From Steromphala cineraria (taxonomy: Eukaryota > Mollusca > Gastropoda > Trochida > Trochidae), in contig OU744728.1 in NCBI GenBank assembly GCA_916613615.1, positions 32,069,950 to 32,133,949 of the forward strand: DNA of 64,000 bases, in the 5' to 3' direction. Below the pieces are notes generated by a model. That model was not told where the DNA came from. It did not search any database and was given only the letters and a program-made list of their open reading frames with translations. The translations under genes and the position numbers were made by a program. Positions 13,466 to 26,600 of the stretch are shown here, piece by piece (within the stretch, counting starts at the first letter, position 1; each line of letters opens with the position of its first letter).

Positions 13466-14778
13466 TCTAGGGATGGGGTGCTTATAAGGTAATGCAGTGT
13501 TTTCCAGGCATTTTGGACTAAAACGGTCAACTTCGAATTTCTCATTAAAAACTAGCAGAAGTTGTTGCAAATGGTCCCCGGAACCAATACCGATCGACAG
13601 AAATTGAGAAATTGTTATTTTGCCCCTGGGGGCACCTCTAGGGGTGGGGTGCTTATAAGGTTATGCAGTGTTTTCCAAGCATTTTGGACTAAAACGGTCA
13701 ACTTCGAATTTCTGATTAAAAACTAGCAGAAGTTGTTGCTAATGGTCCCCGGAACCAATACCGATCGACAGAAATTGATTTCAAGAAATTGTTATTTTGC
13801 CCCTGGGGTCACCTCTAGGGGTGGGGTGCTTATAAGGTTATGCAGTGTTTTCCAGGCATTTTGGACTAAAAAGGTCTACTTCGAATTTCTGATTAAAAAC
13901 TAGCAGAAGTTGTTGCTAATGGTCCCCGGAACCAATACCGATCGACAGAAATTGAGAAATTGTTACTTTGCCCCTGGGGTCACCTCTAGGGGTGGGATGC
14001 TTGTAAGGTTATACAGTGTTTTCCAGGCATTTTGGACTAAAAAGGTCTACTTCGAATTTCTGATTAAAAACTAGCAGAAGTTGTTGCTAATGGTCCATGG
14101 AACCAATACCTATCGACAGAAATTGATTTCAAGAAAGTGTTGTTTTGCCCCTGGGGTCACCTCTAGAGGTTGGGTGCTTATAAGGTTATGCAGTGTTTTC
14201 CAAGCATTTTGGACTAAAACGGTCAACTTTGAATTTCTGATTAAAAACTAGCAGAAGTTGTTGCTAATGGTCCCCGGAACCAATACCGATCGACAGAAAT
14301 TGATTTCAAGAAATTGTTATTTTGCCCCTGGGGTCACCTCTAGGGGTGGGGTGCTTATAAGGTTATGCAGTGTTTTCCAGGCATTTTGGACTAAAAAGGT
14401 CAACTTCGAATTTCTGATTAAAAACTAGCAGAAGTTGTTGCTAATGGTCCCCGGAACCAATACCGATCGACAGAAATTGATTTCAAGAAATTGTTATTTT
14501 GCCCCTGGGGTCACCTCTAGGGGTGGGGTGCTTATAAGGTTATGCAGTGTTTTCCAGGCATTTTGGACTAAAAAGGTCAACTTCGAATTTCTGATTAAAA
14601 ACTAGCAGAAGTTGTTGCTAATGGTCCCCGGAACCAATACTGATCGACAGAAATTGATTTCAAGAAAGTGTTATTTTGCCCCTGGGGTCACCTCTAGGGA
14701 TGGGGTGCTTATAAGGTAATGCAGTGTTTTCCTGGCATTTTGGACTAAAAAGGTCAACCTCGAATTTCTGATTAAAAA

Positions 14779-14955
14779 CTAGCAGAAGTTGTTGCTAATG
14801 GTCCCAGGAACCGATACCGATCGACAGAAATTGATTTCAAGAAAGTGTTATTTTGCCCCTGGGGTCACTTCTAGGGGTGGGGTGCTTATAAGTTTATGCA
14901 GTGTTTTCCAGGCATTTTGGACTAAAAAGGTCAACTTCGAATTTCTGATTAAAAA
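14779..14955 (+). repeat. Chimeric monomer (T2 5' half joined to T3 3' half)
   Basis: This 177-bp monomer starts with the T2 marker CAGGAACCGATACC and ends with the T3 markers CACTTCTAGG and AAGTTTATGC. Elsewhere in the block these are on separate neighbouring monomers. It sits between a T1 monomer and a T4 monomer, exactly where T2 and T3 should both be. The simplest reading is an in-register unequal exchange between about 14,820 and 14,869 that removed exactly one monomer length. The order of events is inferred. Confidence 0.82.
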
Positions 14956-15789
14956 CTAGCAGAAGTTGTTGCTAATGGTCCCCAGAACCAATACCGATCG
15001 ACAGAAATTGATTTCAAGAAAGTGTTATTTTGTCCCTGGGGTCACCTCTAGGGGTGGGGTGCATATAAGGTTATGCAGTGTTTTCCAAGCATTTTGGACT
15101 AAAACGGTCAACTTCGAACTTCTGATTAAAAACTAGCAGAAGTTGTTGCTAATGGTCCCCGGAACCAATACCGATCGACAGAAATTGATTTCAAGAAAGT
15201 GTTATTTTGCCCCTGGGGTCACCTCTAGGGATGGGGTGCTTATAAGGTAATGCAGTGTTTTCCAGGCATTTTGGACTAAAAAGGTCAACCTCGAATTTCT
15301 GATTAAAAACTAGCAGAAGTTGTTGCTAATGGTCCCAGGAACCGATACCGATCGACAGAAATTGATTTCAAGAAAGTGTTATTTTGCCCCTGGGGTCACC
15401 TCTAGGGGTGGGGTGCTTATAAGGTTATGCAGTGTTTTCCAGGCATTTTGGACTAAAAAGGTCAACTTCGAATTTCTGATTAAAAACTAGCAGAAGTTGT
15501 TGCTAATGGTCCCCGGAACCAATACTGATCGACAGAAATTGATTTCAAGAAAGTGTTATTTTGCCCCTGGGGTCACCTCTAGGGATGGGGTGCTTATAAG
15601 GTAATGCAGTGTTTTCCAGGCATTTTGGACTAAAAAGGTCAACCTCGAATTTCTGATTAAAAACTAGCAGAAGTTGTTGCTAATGGTCCCAGGAACCGAT
15701 ACCGATCGACAGAAATTGATTTCAAGAAAGTGTTATTTTGCCCCTGGGGTCACCTCTAGGGGTGGGGTGCTTATATGGTTATGCAGTGT

Positions 15790-18243
15790 TTTCCAGGCAT
15801 TTTGGACTAAAAAGGTCAACTTCGAATTTCTGATTAAAAACTAGCAGAAGTTGTTGCTAATGGTCCCCGGAACCAATACCGATCGACAGAAATTGATTTC
15901 AAGAAAGTGTTATTTTGTCCCTGGGGTCACCTCTAGGGGTTGGGTGCATATAAGGTTATGCAGTGTTTTCCAAGCATTTTGGACTAAAACGGTCAACTTC
16001 GAATTTCTGATTAGAAACTAGCAGAAGTTGTTGCTAATGGTCCCCGGAACCAATACCGATCGACATAAATTGATTTCAAGAAAGTGTTATTTTGCCCCTG
16101 GGGTCACCTCTAGGGATGGGGTGCTTATAAGGTTATGCAGTGTTTTCCAGGCATTTTGGACTAAAACGGTCAACTTCGAATTTCTGATTAAAAACTAGCA
16201 GAAGTTGTTGCTAATGGTCCCCGGAACCAATACCGATCGACAGAAATTGATTTCAAGAAAGTGTTATTTTGCCCCTGGGGTCACCTCTAGGGGTGGGGTG
16301 CTTATAAGGTTATGCAGTGTTTTCCAGGCATTTTGGACTAAAAAGGTCAACTTCGAATTTCTCATTAAAAACTAGCAGAAGTTGTTGCAAATGGTCCCCG
16401 GAACCAATACCGATCGACAGAAATTGAGAAATTGTTATTTTGCCCCTGGGGGCACCTCTAGGGGTGGGGTGCTTATAAGGTTATGCAGTGTTTTCCAAGC
16501 ATTTTGGACTAAAACGGTCAACTTCGAATTTCTGAATAAAAACTAGCAGAAGTTGTTGCTAATGGTCCCCGGAACCAATACCGATCGACAGAAATTGATT
16601 TCAAGAAATTGTTATTTTGCCCCTGGGGTCACCTCTAGGGGTGGGGTGCTTATAAGGTTATGCAGTGTTTTCCAGGCATTTTGGACTAAAAAGGTCAACT
16701 TCGAATTTCTGATTAAAAACTAGCAGAAGTTGTTGCTAATGGTCCCCGGAACCAATACCGATCGACAGAAATTGAGAAATTGTTACTTTGCCCCTGGGGT
16801 CACCTCTAGGGGTGGGATGCTTATAAGGTTATACAGTGTTTTCCAGGCATTTTGGACTAAAAAGGTCAACTTCGAATTTCTGATTAAAAACTAGCAGAAG
16901 TTGTTGCTAATGGTCCATGGAACCAATACCTATCGACAGAAATTGATTTCAAGAAAGTGTTATTTTGCCCCTGGGGTCACCTCTAGGGGTTGGGTGCTTA
17001 TAAGGTTATGCAGTGTTTTCCAGGCATTTTGGACTAAAAAGGTCAACTTCGAATTTCTGATTAAAAACTAGCAGAAGTTGTTGCTAATGGTCCCCGGAAC
17101 CAATACCGATCGACAGAAATTGATTTCAAGAAAGTGTTATTTTGTCCATGGGGTCACCTCTAGGGGTGGGGTGCATATAAGGTTATGCAGTGTTTTCCAA
17201 GCATTTTGGACTAAAACGGTCAACTTCGAATTTCTGATTAGAAACTAGCAGAAGTTGTTGCTAATGGTCCCCGGAACCAATACCGATCGACATAAATTGA
17301 TTTCAAGAAAGTGTTATTTTGCCCCTGGGGTCACCTCTAGGGATGGGGTGCTTATAAGGTAATGCAGTGTTTTCCAGGCATTTTGGACTAAAACGGTCAA
17401 CTTCGAATTTCTGATTAAAAACTAGCAGAAGTTGTTGCTAATGGTCCCCGGAACCAATACCGATCGACAGAAATTGATTTCAAGAAAGTGTTATTTTGCC
17501 CCTGGGGTCACCTCTAGGGGTGGGGTGCTTATAAGGTTATGCAGTGTTTTCCAGGCATTTTGGACTAAAAAGGTCAACTTCGAATTTCTCATTAAAAACT
17601 AGCAGAAGTTGTTGCAAATGGTCCCCGGAACCAATACCGATCGACAGAAATTGAGAAATTGTTATTTTGCCCCTGGGGGCACCTCTAGGGGTGGGGTGCT
17701 TATAAGGTTATGCAGTGTTTTCCAAGCATTTTGGACTAAAACGGTCAACTTCGAATTTCTGAATAAAAACTAGCAGAAGTTGTTGCTAATGGTCCCCGGA
17801 ACCAATACCGATCGACAGAAATTGATTTCAAGAAATTGTTATTTTGCCCCTGGGGTCACCTCTAGGGGTGGGGTGCTTATAAGGTTATGCAGTGTTTTCC
17901 AGGCATTTTGGACTAAAAAGGTCAACTTCGAATTTCTGATTAAAAACTAGCAGAAGTTGTTGCTAATGGTCCCCGGAACCAATACCGATCGACAGAAATT
18001 GAGAAATTGTTACTTTGCCCCTGGGGTCACCTCTAGGGGTGGGATGCTTATAAGGTTATACAGTGTTTTCCAGGCATTTTGGACTAAAAAGGTCAACTTC
18101 GAATTTCTGATTAAAAACTAGCAGAAGTTGTTGCTAATGGTCCATGGAACCAATACCTATCGACAGAAATTGATTTCAAGAAAGTGTTATTTTGCCCCTG
18201 GGGTCACCTCTAGGGGTTGGGTGCTTATAAGGTTATGCAGTGT
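15790..18243 (+). repeat. 1,227-bp (7-monomer) tandem duplication
   Basis: TTAGAAACTAGCAG with the following CGACATAAATTG occurs at 16011 and 17238, and TCCATGG at 16914 and 18141, both 1,227 bp apart. The size equals seven monomers less two 6-bp deletions. Copies run at about 15.79-17.01 and 17.02-18.24 kb. I saw very few differences, for example GTCCCTGG versus GTCCATGG and GGTTGGGTGC versus GGTGGGGTGC in the T4 monomers. The edges are set by TATATGG versus TATAAGG upstream and TTCCAGGC versus TTCCAAGC downstream. Confidence 0.88.
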
Positions 18244-21200
18244 TTTCCAAGCATTTTGGACTAAAACGGTCAACTTTGAATTTCTGATTAAAAACTAGCA
18301 GAAGTTGTTGCTAATGGTCCCCGGAACCAATACCGATCGACAGAAATTGATTTCAAGAAATTGTTATTTTGCCCCTGGGGTCACCTCTAGGGGTGGGGTG
18401 CTTATAAGGTTATGCAGTGTTTTCCAGGCATTTTGGACTAAAAAGGTCAACTTCGAATTTCTGATTAAAAATTAGCAGAAGTTGTTGCTAATGGTCCCCG
18501 GAACCAATACCGATCGACAGAAATTGATTTCAAGAAAGTGTTATTTTGTCCCTGGGGTCACCTCTAGGGGTGGGGTGCATATAAGGTTATGCAGTGTTTT
18601 CCAAGCATTTTGGACTAAAACGGTCAACTTCGAATTTCTGATTCAAAACTAGCAGAAGTTGTTGCTAATGGTCCCCGGAACCAATACCGATCGACAGAAA
18701 TTGATTTCAAGAAATTGTTATTTTGCCCCTGGGGTCACCTCTAGGGGTGGGGTGCTTACAAGGTTATGCAGTGTTTTCCAGGCATTTTGGACTAAAAAGG
18801 TCAACTTCGAATTTCTGATTAAAAACTAGCAGAAGTTGTTGCTAATGGTCCCCGGAACCAATACCGATCGACAGAAATTGATTTCAAGAAATTGTTATTT
18901 TGCCCCTGGGGTCACCTCTAGGGGTGGGGTGCTTATAAGGTTATGCAGTGTTTTCCAGGCATTTTGGACTAAAAAGGTCAACTTCGAATTTCTGATTAAA
19001 AACTAGCAGAAGTTGTTGCTAATGGTCCCCGGAACCAATACTGATCGACAGAAATTGATTTCAAGAAAGTGTTATTTTGCCCCTGGGGTCACCTCTAGGG
19101 ATGGGGTGCTTATAAGGTAATGCAGTGTTTTCCTGGCATTTTGGACTAAAAAGGTCAACCTCGAATTTCTGATTAAAAACTAGCAGAAGTTGTTGCTAAT
19201 GGTCCCAGGAACCGATACCGATCGACAGAAATTGATTTCAAGAAAGTGTTATTTTGCCCCTGGGGTCACCTCTAGGGGTGGGGTGCTTATAAGGTTATGC
19301 AGTGTTTTCCAGGCATTTTGGACTAAAAAGGTCAACTTCGAATTTCTCATTAAAAACTAGCAGAAGTTGTTGCTAATGGTCCCCTGAACCAATACCGATC
19401 GACAGAAATTGATTTCAAGAAAGTGTTATTTTGCCCCTGGGGTCACTTCTAGGGGTGGGGTGCTTATAAGTTTATGCAGTGTTTTCCAGGCATTTTGGAC
19501 TAAAAAGGTCAACTTCGAATTTCTGATTAAAAACTAGCAGAAGTTGTTGCTAATGGTCCCCGGAACCAATACCGATCGACAGAAATTGAGAAATTGTTAC
19601 TTTGCCCCTGGGGTCACCTCTAGGGGTGGGATGCTTATAAGGTTATACAGTGTTTTCCAGGCATTTTGGACTAAAAAGGTCAACTTCGAATTTCTGATTA
19701 AAAACTAGCAGAAGTTGTTGCTAATGGTCCCCGGAACCAATACCGATCGACAGAAATTGATTTCAAGAAATTGTTATTTTGCCCCTGGGGTCACCTCTAG
19801 GGGTGGGGTGCTTATAAGGTTATGCAGTGTTTTCCAGGCATTTTGGACTAAAAAGGTCAACTTCGAATTTCTGATTAAAAACTAGCAGAAGTTGTTGCTA
19901 ATGGTCCCCGGAACCAATACCGATCGACAGAAATTGAGAAATTGTTACTTTGCCCCTGGGGTCACCTCTAGGGGTGGGATGCTTATAAGGTTATACAGTG
20001 TTTTCCAGGCATTTTGGACTAAAAAGGTCAACTTCGAATTTCTGATTAAAAACTAGCAGAAGTTGTTGCTAATGGTCCATGGAACCAATACCTATCGACA
20101 GAAATTGATTTCAAGAAAGTGTTATTTTGCCCCTGGGGTCACCTCTAGGGGTTGGGTGCTTATAAGGTTATGCAGTGTTTTCCAAGCATTTTGGACTAAA
20201 ACGGTCAACTTTGAATTTCTGATTAAAAACTAGCAGAAGTTGTTGCTAATGGTCCCCGGAACCAATACCGATCGACAGAAATTGATTTCAAGAAATTGTT
20301 ATTTTGCCCCTGGGGTCACCTCTAGGGGTGGGGTGCTTATAAGGTTATGCAGTGTTTTCCAGGCATTTTGGACTAAAAAGGTCAACTTCGAATTTCTGAT
20401 TAAAAATTAGCAGAAGTTGTTGCTAATGGTCCCCGGAACCAATACCGATCGACAGAAATTGATTTCAAGAAAGTGTTATTTTGTCCCTGGGGTCACCTCT
20501 AGGGGTGGGGTGCATATAAGGTTATGCAGTGTTTTCCAAGCATTTTGGACTAAAACGGTCAACTTCGAATTTCTGATTCAAAACTAGCAGAAGTTGTTGC
20601 TAATGGTCCCCGGAACCAATACCGATCGACAGAAATTGATTTCAAGAAATTGTTATTTTGCCCCTGGGGTCACCTCTAGGGGTGGGGTGCTTATAAGGTT
20701 ATGCAGTGTTTTCCAGGCATTTTGGACTAAAAAGGTCAACTTCGAATTTCTGATTCAAAACTAGCAGAAGTTGTTGCTAATGGTCCCCGGAACCAAAACC
20801 GATCGACAGAAATTGATTTCAAGAAATTGTTATTTTGCCCCTGGGGTCACCTCTAGGGGTGGGGTGCTTATAAGGTTATGCAGTGTTTTCCAGGCATTTT
20901 GGACTAAAAAGGTCAACTTCGAATTTCTGATTAAAAACTAGCAGAAGTTGTTGCTAATGGTCCCCGGAACCAATACCGATCGACAGAAATTGATTTCAAG
21001 AAATTGTTATTTTGCCCCTGGGGTCACCTCTAGGGGTGGGGTGCTTATAAGGTTATGCAGTGTTTTCCAGGCATTTTGGACTAAAAAGGTCAACTTCGAA
21101 TTTCTGATTAAAAACTAGCAGAAGTTGTTGCTAATGGTCCCCGGAACCAATACTGATCGACAGAAATTGATTTCAAGAAAGTGTTATTTTGCCCCTGGGG

Positions 21201-21816
21201 TCACCTCTAGGGATGGGGTGCTTATAAGGTAATGCAGTGTTTTCCTGGCATTTTGGACTAAAAAGGTCAACCTCGAATTTCTGATTAAAAACTAGCAGAA
21301 GTTGTTGCTAATGGTCCCAGGAACCGATACCGATCGACAGAAATTGATTTCAAGAAAGTGTTATTTTGCCCCTGGGGTCACCTCTAGGGGTGGGGTGCTT
21401 ATAAGGTTATGCAGTGTTTTCCAGGCATTTTGGACTAAAAAGGTCAACTTCGAATTTCTCATTAAAAACTAGCAGAAGTTGTTGCAAATGGTCCCCGGAA
21501 CCAATACCGATCGACAGAAATTGAGAAATTGTTATTTTGCCCCTGGGGGCACCTCTAGGGGTTGGGTGCTTATAAGGTTATGCAGTGTTTTCCAAGCATT
21601 TTGGACTAAAACGGTCAACTTCGAATTTCTGATTAAAAACTAGCAGAAGTTGTTGCTAATGGTCCCCGGAACCAATACCGATCGACAGAAATTGATTTCA
21701 AGAAAGTGTTATTTTGCCCCTGGGGTCACCTCTAGGGGTGGGGTGCTTATAAGGTTATGCAGTGTTTTCCAGGCATTTTGGACTAAAAAGGTCAACTTCG
21801 AATTTCTGATTAAAAA

Positions 21817-22170
21817 CTAGCAGAAGTTGTTGCTAATGGTCCCCTGAACCAATACCGATCGACAGAAATTGATTTCAAGAAAGTGTTATTTTGCCCCTGG
21901 GGTCATTTCTAGGGGTGGGGTGCTTATAAGTTTATGCAGTGTTTTCCAGGCATTTTGGACTAAAAAGGTCAACTTCGAATTTCTGATTAAAAACTAGCAG
22001 AAGTTGTTGCTAATGGTCCCCTGAACCAATACCGATCGACAGAAATTGATTTCAAGAAAGTGTTATTTTGCCCCTGGGGTCATTTCTAGGGGTGGGGTGC
22101 TTATAAGTTTATGCAGTGTTTTCCAGGCATTTTGGACTAAAAAGGTCAACTTCGAATTTCTGATTAAAAA
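21817..22170 (+). repeat. Single-monomer tandem duplication (2 x 177 bp)
   Basis: Two adjacent monomers, 21817-21993 and 21994-22170, share the same T3 haplotype: CCCTGAACC, the rare GGTCATTTCTAGG (C to T in the usual CACTTCTAGG) and AAGTTTATGC. I see no difference between them. The rare base, not seen in other T3 monomers, shows that one monomer was copied after that change arose. It is the smallest and probably one of the youngest duplications here. Confidence 0.9.
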
Positions 22171-23619
22171 CTAGCAGAAGTTGTTGCTAATGGTCCCCGG
22201 AACCAATACCGATCGACAGGAATTGATTTCAAGAAAGTGTTATTTTGTCCCTGGGGTCACCTCTAGGGGTGGGGTGCATATAAGGTTATGCAGTGTTTTC
22301 CAAGCATTTTGGACTAAAAAGGTCAACTTCGAATTTCTGATTAAAAACTAGCAGAAGTTGTTGCTAATGGTCCCCGGAACCAATACCGATCGACAGAAAT
22401 TGATTTCAAGAAAGTGTTATTTTGCCCCTAGGGTCACCTCTAGGGATGGGGTGCTTATAAGGTAATGCAGTGTTTTCCAGGCATTTTGGACTAAAAAGGT
22501 CAACCTCGAATTTCTGATTAAAAACTAGCAGAAGTTGTTGCTAATGGTCCCAGGAACCGATACCGATCGACAGAAATTGATTTCAAGAAAGTGTTATTTT
22601 GCCCCTGGGGTCACCTCTAGGGGTGGGGTGCTTATAAGGTTATGCAGTGTTTTCCAGGCATTTTGGACTAAAAAGGTCAACTTCGAATTTCTCATTAAAA
22701 ACTAGCAGAAGTTGTTGCAAATGGTCCCCGGAACCAATACCGATCGACAGAAATTGAGAAATTGTTATTTTGCCCCTGGGGGCACCTCTAGGGGTGGGGT
22801 GCTTATAAGGTTTTGCAGTGTTTTCCAAGCTTTTTGGACTAAAACGGTCAACTTCGAATTTCTGATTAAAAACTAGCAGAAGTTGTTGCTAATGGTCCCC
22901 GGAACCAATACCGATCGACAGAAATTGATTTCAAGAAATTGTTATTTTGCCCCTGGGGTCACCTCTAGGGGTGGGGTGCTTATAAGGTTATGCAGTGTTT
23001 TCCAGGCATTTTGGACTAAAAAGGTCAACTTCGAATTTCTGATTAAAAACTAGCAGAAGTTGTTGCTAATGGTCCCCGGAACCAGTACCGATCGACAGAA
23101 ATTGAGAAATTGTTATTTTGCCCCTGGGGTCACCTCTAGGGGTGGGATGCTTATAAGGTTATACAGTGTTTTCCAGGCATTTTGGACTAAAAAGGTCAAC
23201 TTCGAATTTCTGATTAAAAACTAGCAGAAGTTGTTGCTAATGGTCCACGGAACCAATACCTATCGACAGAAATTGATTTCAAGAAAGTGTTATTTTGCCC
23301 CTGGGGTCACCTCTAGGGGTTGGGTGCTTATAAGGTTATGCAGTGTTTTCCAGGCATTTTGGACTAAAACGGTCAACTTTGAATTTCTGATTAAAAACTA
23401 GCAGAAGTTGTTGCTAATGGTCCCCGGAACCAATACCGATCGACAGAAATTGATTTCAAGAAATTGTTATTTTGCCCCTGGGGTCACCTCTAGGGGTGGG
23501 GTGCTTATAAGGTTATGCAGTGTTTTCCAGGCATTTTGGACTAAAAAGGTCAACTTCGAATTTCTGATTAAAAACTAGCAGAAGTTGTTGCTAATGGTCC
23601 CCGGAACCAATACTGATCG

Positions 23620-26600
23620 ACAGAAATTGATTTCAAGAAAGTGTTATTTTGCCCCTGGGGTCACCTCTAGGGATGGGGTGCTTATAAGGTAATGCAGTGT
23701 TTTCCAGGCATTTTGGACTAAAACGGTCAACTTCGAATTTCTCATTAAAAACTAGCAGAAGTTGTTGCTAATGGTCCCCTGAACCAATACCGATCGACAG
23801 AAATTGATTTCAAGAAAGTGTTATTTTGCCCCTGGGGTCACTTCTAGGGGTGGGGTGCTTATAAGTTTATGCAGTGTTTTCCAGGCATTTTGGACTAAAA
23901 AGGTCAACTTCGAATTTCTGATTAAAAACTAGCAGAAGTTGTTGCTAATGGTCCCCGGAACCAATACCGATCGACAGAAATTGATTTCAAGAAAGTGTTA
24001 TTTTGCCCCTGGGGTCACCTCTAGGGATGGGGTGCTTATAAGGTAATGCAGTGTTTTCCAGGCATTTTGGACTTAAAAGGTCAACCTCGAATTTCTGATT
24101 AAAAACTAGCAGAAGTTGTTGCTAATGGTCCCCGGAACCGATACCGATCGACAGAAATTGATTTCAAGAAAGTGTTATTTTGCCCCTGGGGTCACCTCTA
24201 GGGGTGGGGTGCTTATAAGGTTATGCAGTGTTTTCCAGGCATTTTGGACTAAAAAGGTCAACTTCGAATTTCTCATTAAAAACTAGCAGAAGTTGTTGCA
24301 AATGGTCCCCGGAACCAATACCGATCGACAGAAATTGAGAAATTGTTATTTTGCCCCTGGGGGCACCTCTAGGGGTGGGGTGCTTATAAGGTTATGCAGT
24401 GTTTTCCAGGCATTTTGGACTAAAAAGGTCAACTTCGAATTTCTGATTAAAAACTAGCAGAAGTTGTTGCTTATGGTCCCCGGAACCAATACCGATCGAC
24501 AGAAATTGAGAAATTGTTATTTTGCCCCTGGGGTCACCTCTAGGGGTGGGATGCTTATAAGGTTATACAGTGTTTTCCAGGCATTTTGGACTAAAAAGGT
24601 CAACTTCGAATTTCTGATTAAAAACTAGCAGAAGTTGTTGCTAATGGTCCACGGAACCAATACCTATCGACAGAAATTGATTTCAAGAAATTGTTATTTT
24701 GCCCCTGGGGTCACCTCTAGGGTGGGATGCTTATAAGTTTATGCAGTGTTTTCCAGGCATTTTGGACTAAAAAGGTCAACTTCGAATTTCTGATTAAAAA
24801 TTAGCAGAAGTTGTTGCTAATGGTCCCCGGAACCAATACCGATCGACAGAAATTGATTTCAAGAAAGTGTTATTTTGTCCCTGGGGTCACCTCTAGGGGT
24901 GGGGTGCATATAAGGTTATGCAGTGTTTTCCAAGCATTTTGGACTAAAACGGTCAACTTCGAATTTCTGATTAAAAACTAGCAGAAGTTGTTGCTAATGG
25001 TCCCCGGAACCAATACCGATCGACAGAAATTGATTTCAAGAAAGTGTTATTTTGCCCCTGGGGTCACCTCTAGGGATGGGGTGCTTATAAGGTAATGCAG
25101 TGTTTTCCAGGCATTTTGGACTAAAAAGGTCAACCTCGAATTTCTGATTAAAAACTAGCAGAAGTTGTTGCTAATGGTCCCAGGAACCGATACCGATCGA
25201 CAGAAATTGATTTCAAGAAAGTGTTATTTTGCCCCTGGGGTCACCTCTAGGGGTGGGGTGCTTATAAGGTTATGCAGTGTTTTCCAGGCATTTTGGACTA
25301 AAAAGGTCAACTTCGAATTTCTCATTAAAAACTAGCAGAAGTTGTTGCAAATGGTCCCCGGAACCAATACCGATCGACAGAAATTGAGAAATTGTTATTT
25401 TGCCCCTGGGGGCACCTCTAGGGGTGGGGTGCTTATAAGGTTATGCAGTGTTTTCCAAGCATTTTGGACTAAAACGGTCAACTTCGAATTTCTGATTAAA
25501 AACTAGCAGAAGTTGTTGCTAATGGTCCCCGGAACCAATACCGATCGACAGAAATTGATTTCAAGAAATTGTTATTTTGCCCCTGGGGTCACCTCTAGGG
25601 GTGGGGTGCTTATAAGGTTATGCAGTGTTTTCCAGGCATTTTGGACTAAAAAGTTCAACTTCGAATTTCTGATTAAAAACTAGCAGAAGTTGTTGCTAAT
25701 GGTCCCCGGAACCAATACCGATCGACAGAAATTGAGAAATTGTTATTTTGCCCCTGGGGTCACCTCTAGGGGTGGGATGCTTATAAGGTTATACAGTGTT
25801 TTCCAGGCATTTTGGACTAAAAAGGTCAACTTCGAATTTCTGATTAAAAACTAGCAGAAGTTGTTGCTAATGGTCCACGGAACCAATACCTATCGACAGA
25901 AATTGATTTCAAGAAAGTGTTATTTTGCCCCTGGGGTCACCTCTAGGGGTTGGGTGCTTATAAGGTTATGCAGTGTTTTCCAGGCATTTTGGACTAAAAC
26001 GGTCAACTTTGAATTTCTGATTAAAAACTAGCAGAAGTTGTTGCTAATGGTCCCCGGAACCAATACTGATCGACAGAAATTGATTTCAAGAAAGTGTTAT
26101 TTTGCCCCTGGGGTCACCTCTAGGGATGGGGTGCTTATAAGTTTATGCAGTGTTTTCCAGGCATTTTGGACTAAAACGGTCAACTTCGAATTTCTCATTA
26201 AAAACTAGCAGAAGTTGTTGCTAATGGTCCCCTGAACCAATACCGATCGACAGAAATTGATTTCAAGAAAGTGTTATTTTGCCCCTGGGGTCACCTCTAG
26301 GGGTGGGGTGCTTATAAGGTTATGCAGTGTTTTCCAGGCATTTTGGACTAAAAAGGTCAACTTCGAATTTCTGATTAAAAACTAGCAGAAGTTGTTGCTA
26401 ATGGTCCCCGGAACCAATACCGATCGACAGAAATTGAGAAATTGTTATTTTTCCCCTGGGGTCACCTCTAGGGGTGGGATGCTTATAAGGTTATACAGTG
26501 TTTTCCAGGCATTTTGGACTAAAAAGGTCAACTTCGAATTTCTGATTAAAAACTAGCAGAAGTTGTTGCTAATGGTCCACGGAACCAATACCTATCGACA

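Noticed and set aside
15941..15960. TATA box in GTGCATATAAGG of T4 monomers
   Set aside because: It is a one-base variant of GTGCTTATAAGG spread by amplification, and no gene follows it. Satellite transcription cannot be judged from sequence.
16535..16540. AATAAA polyadenylation signal (also at 17762)
   Set aside because: It arises from one base change in CTGATTAAAA and was copied by the 1,227-bp duplication. No transcription unit is near.
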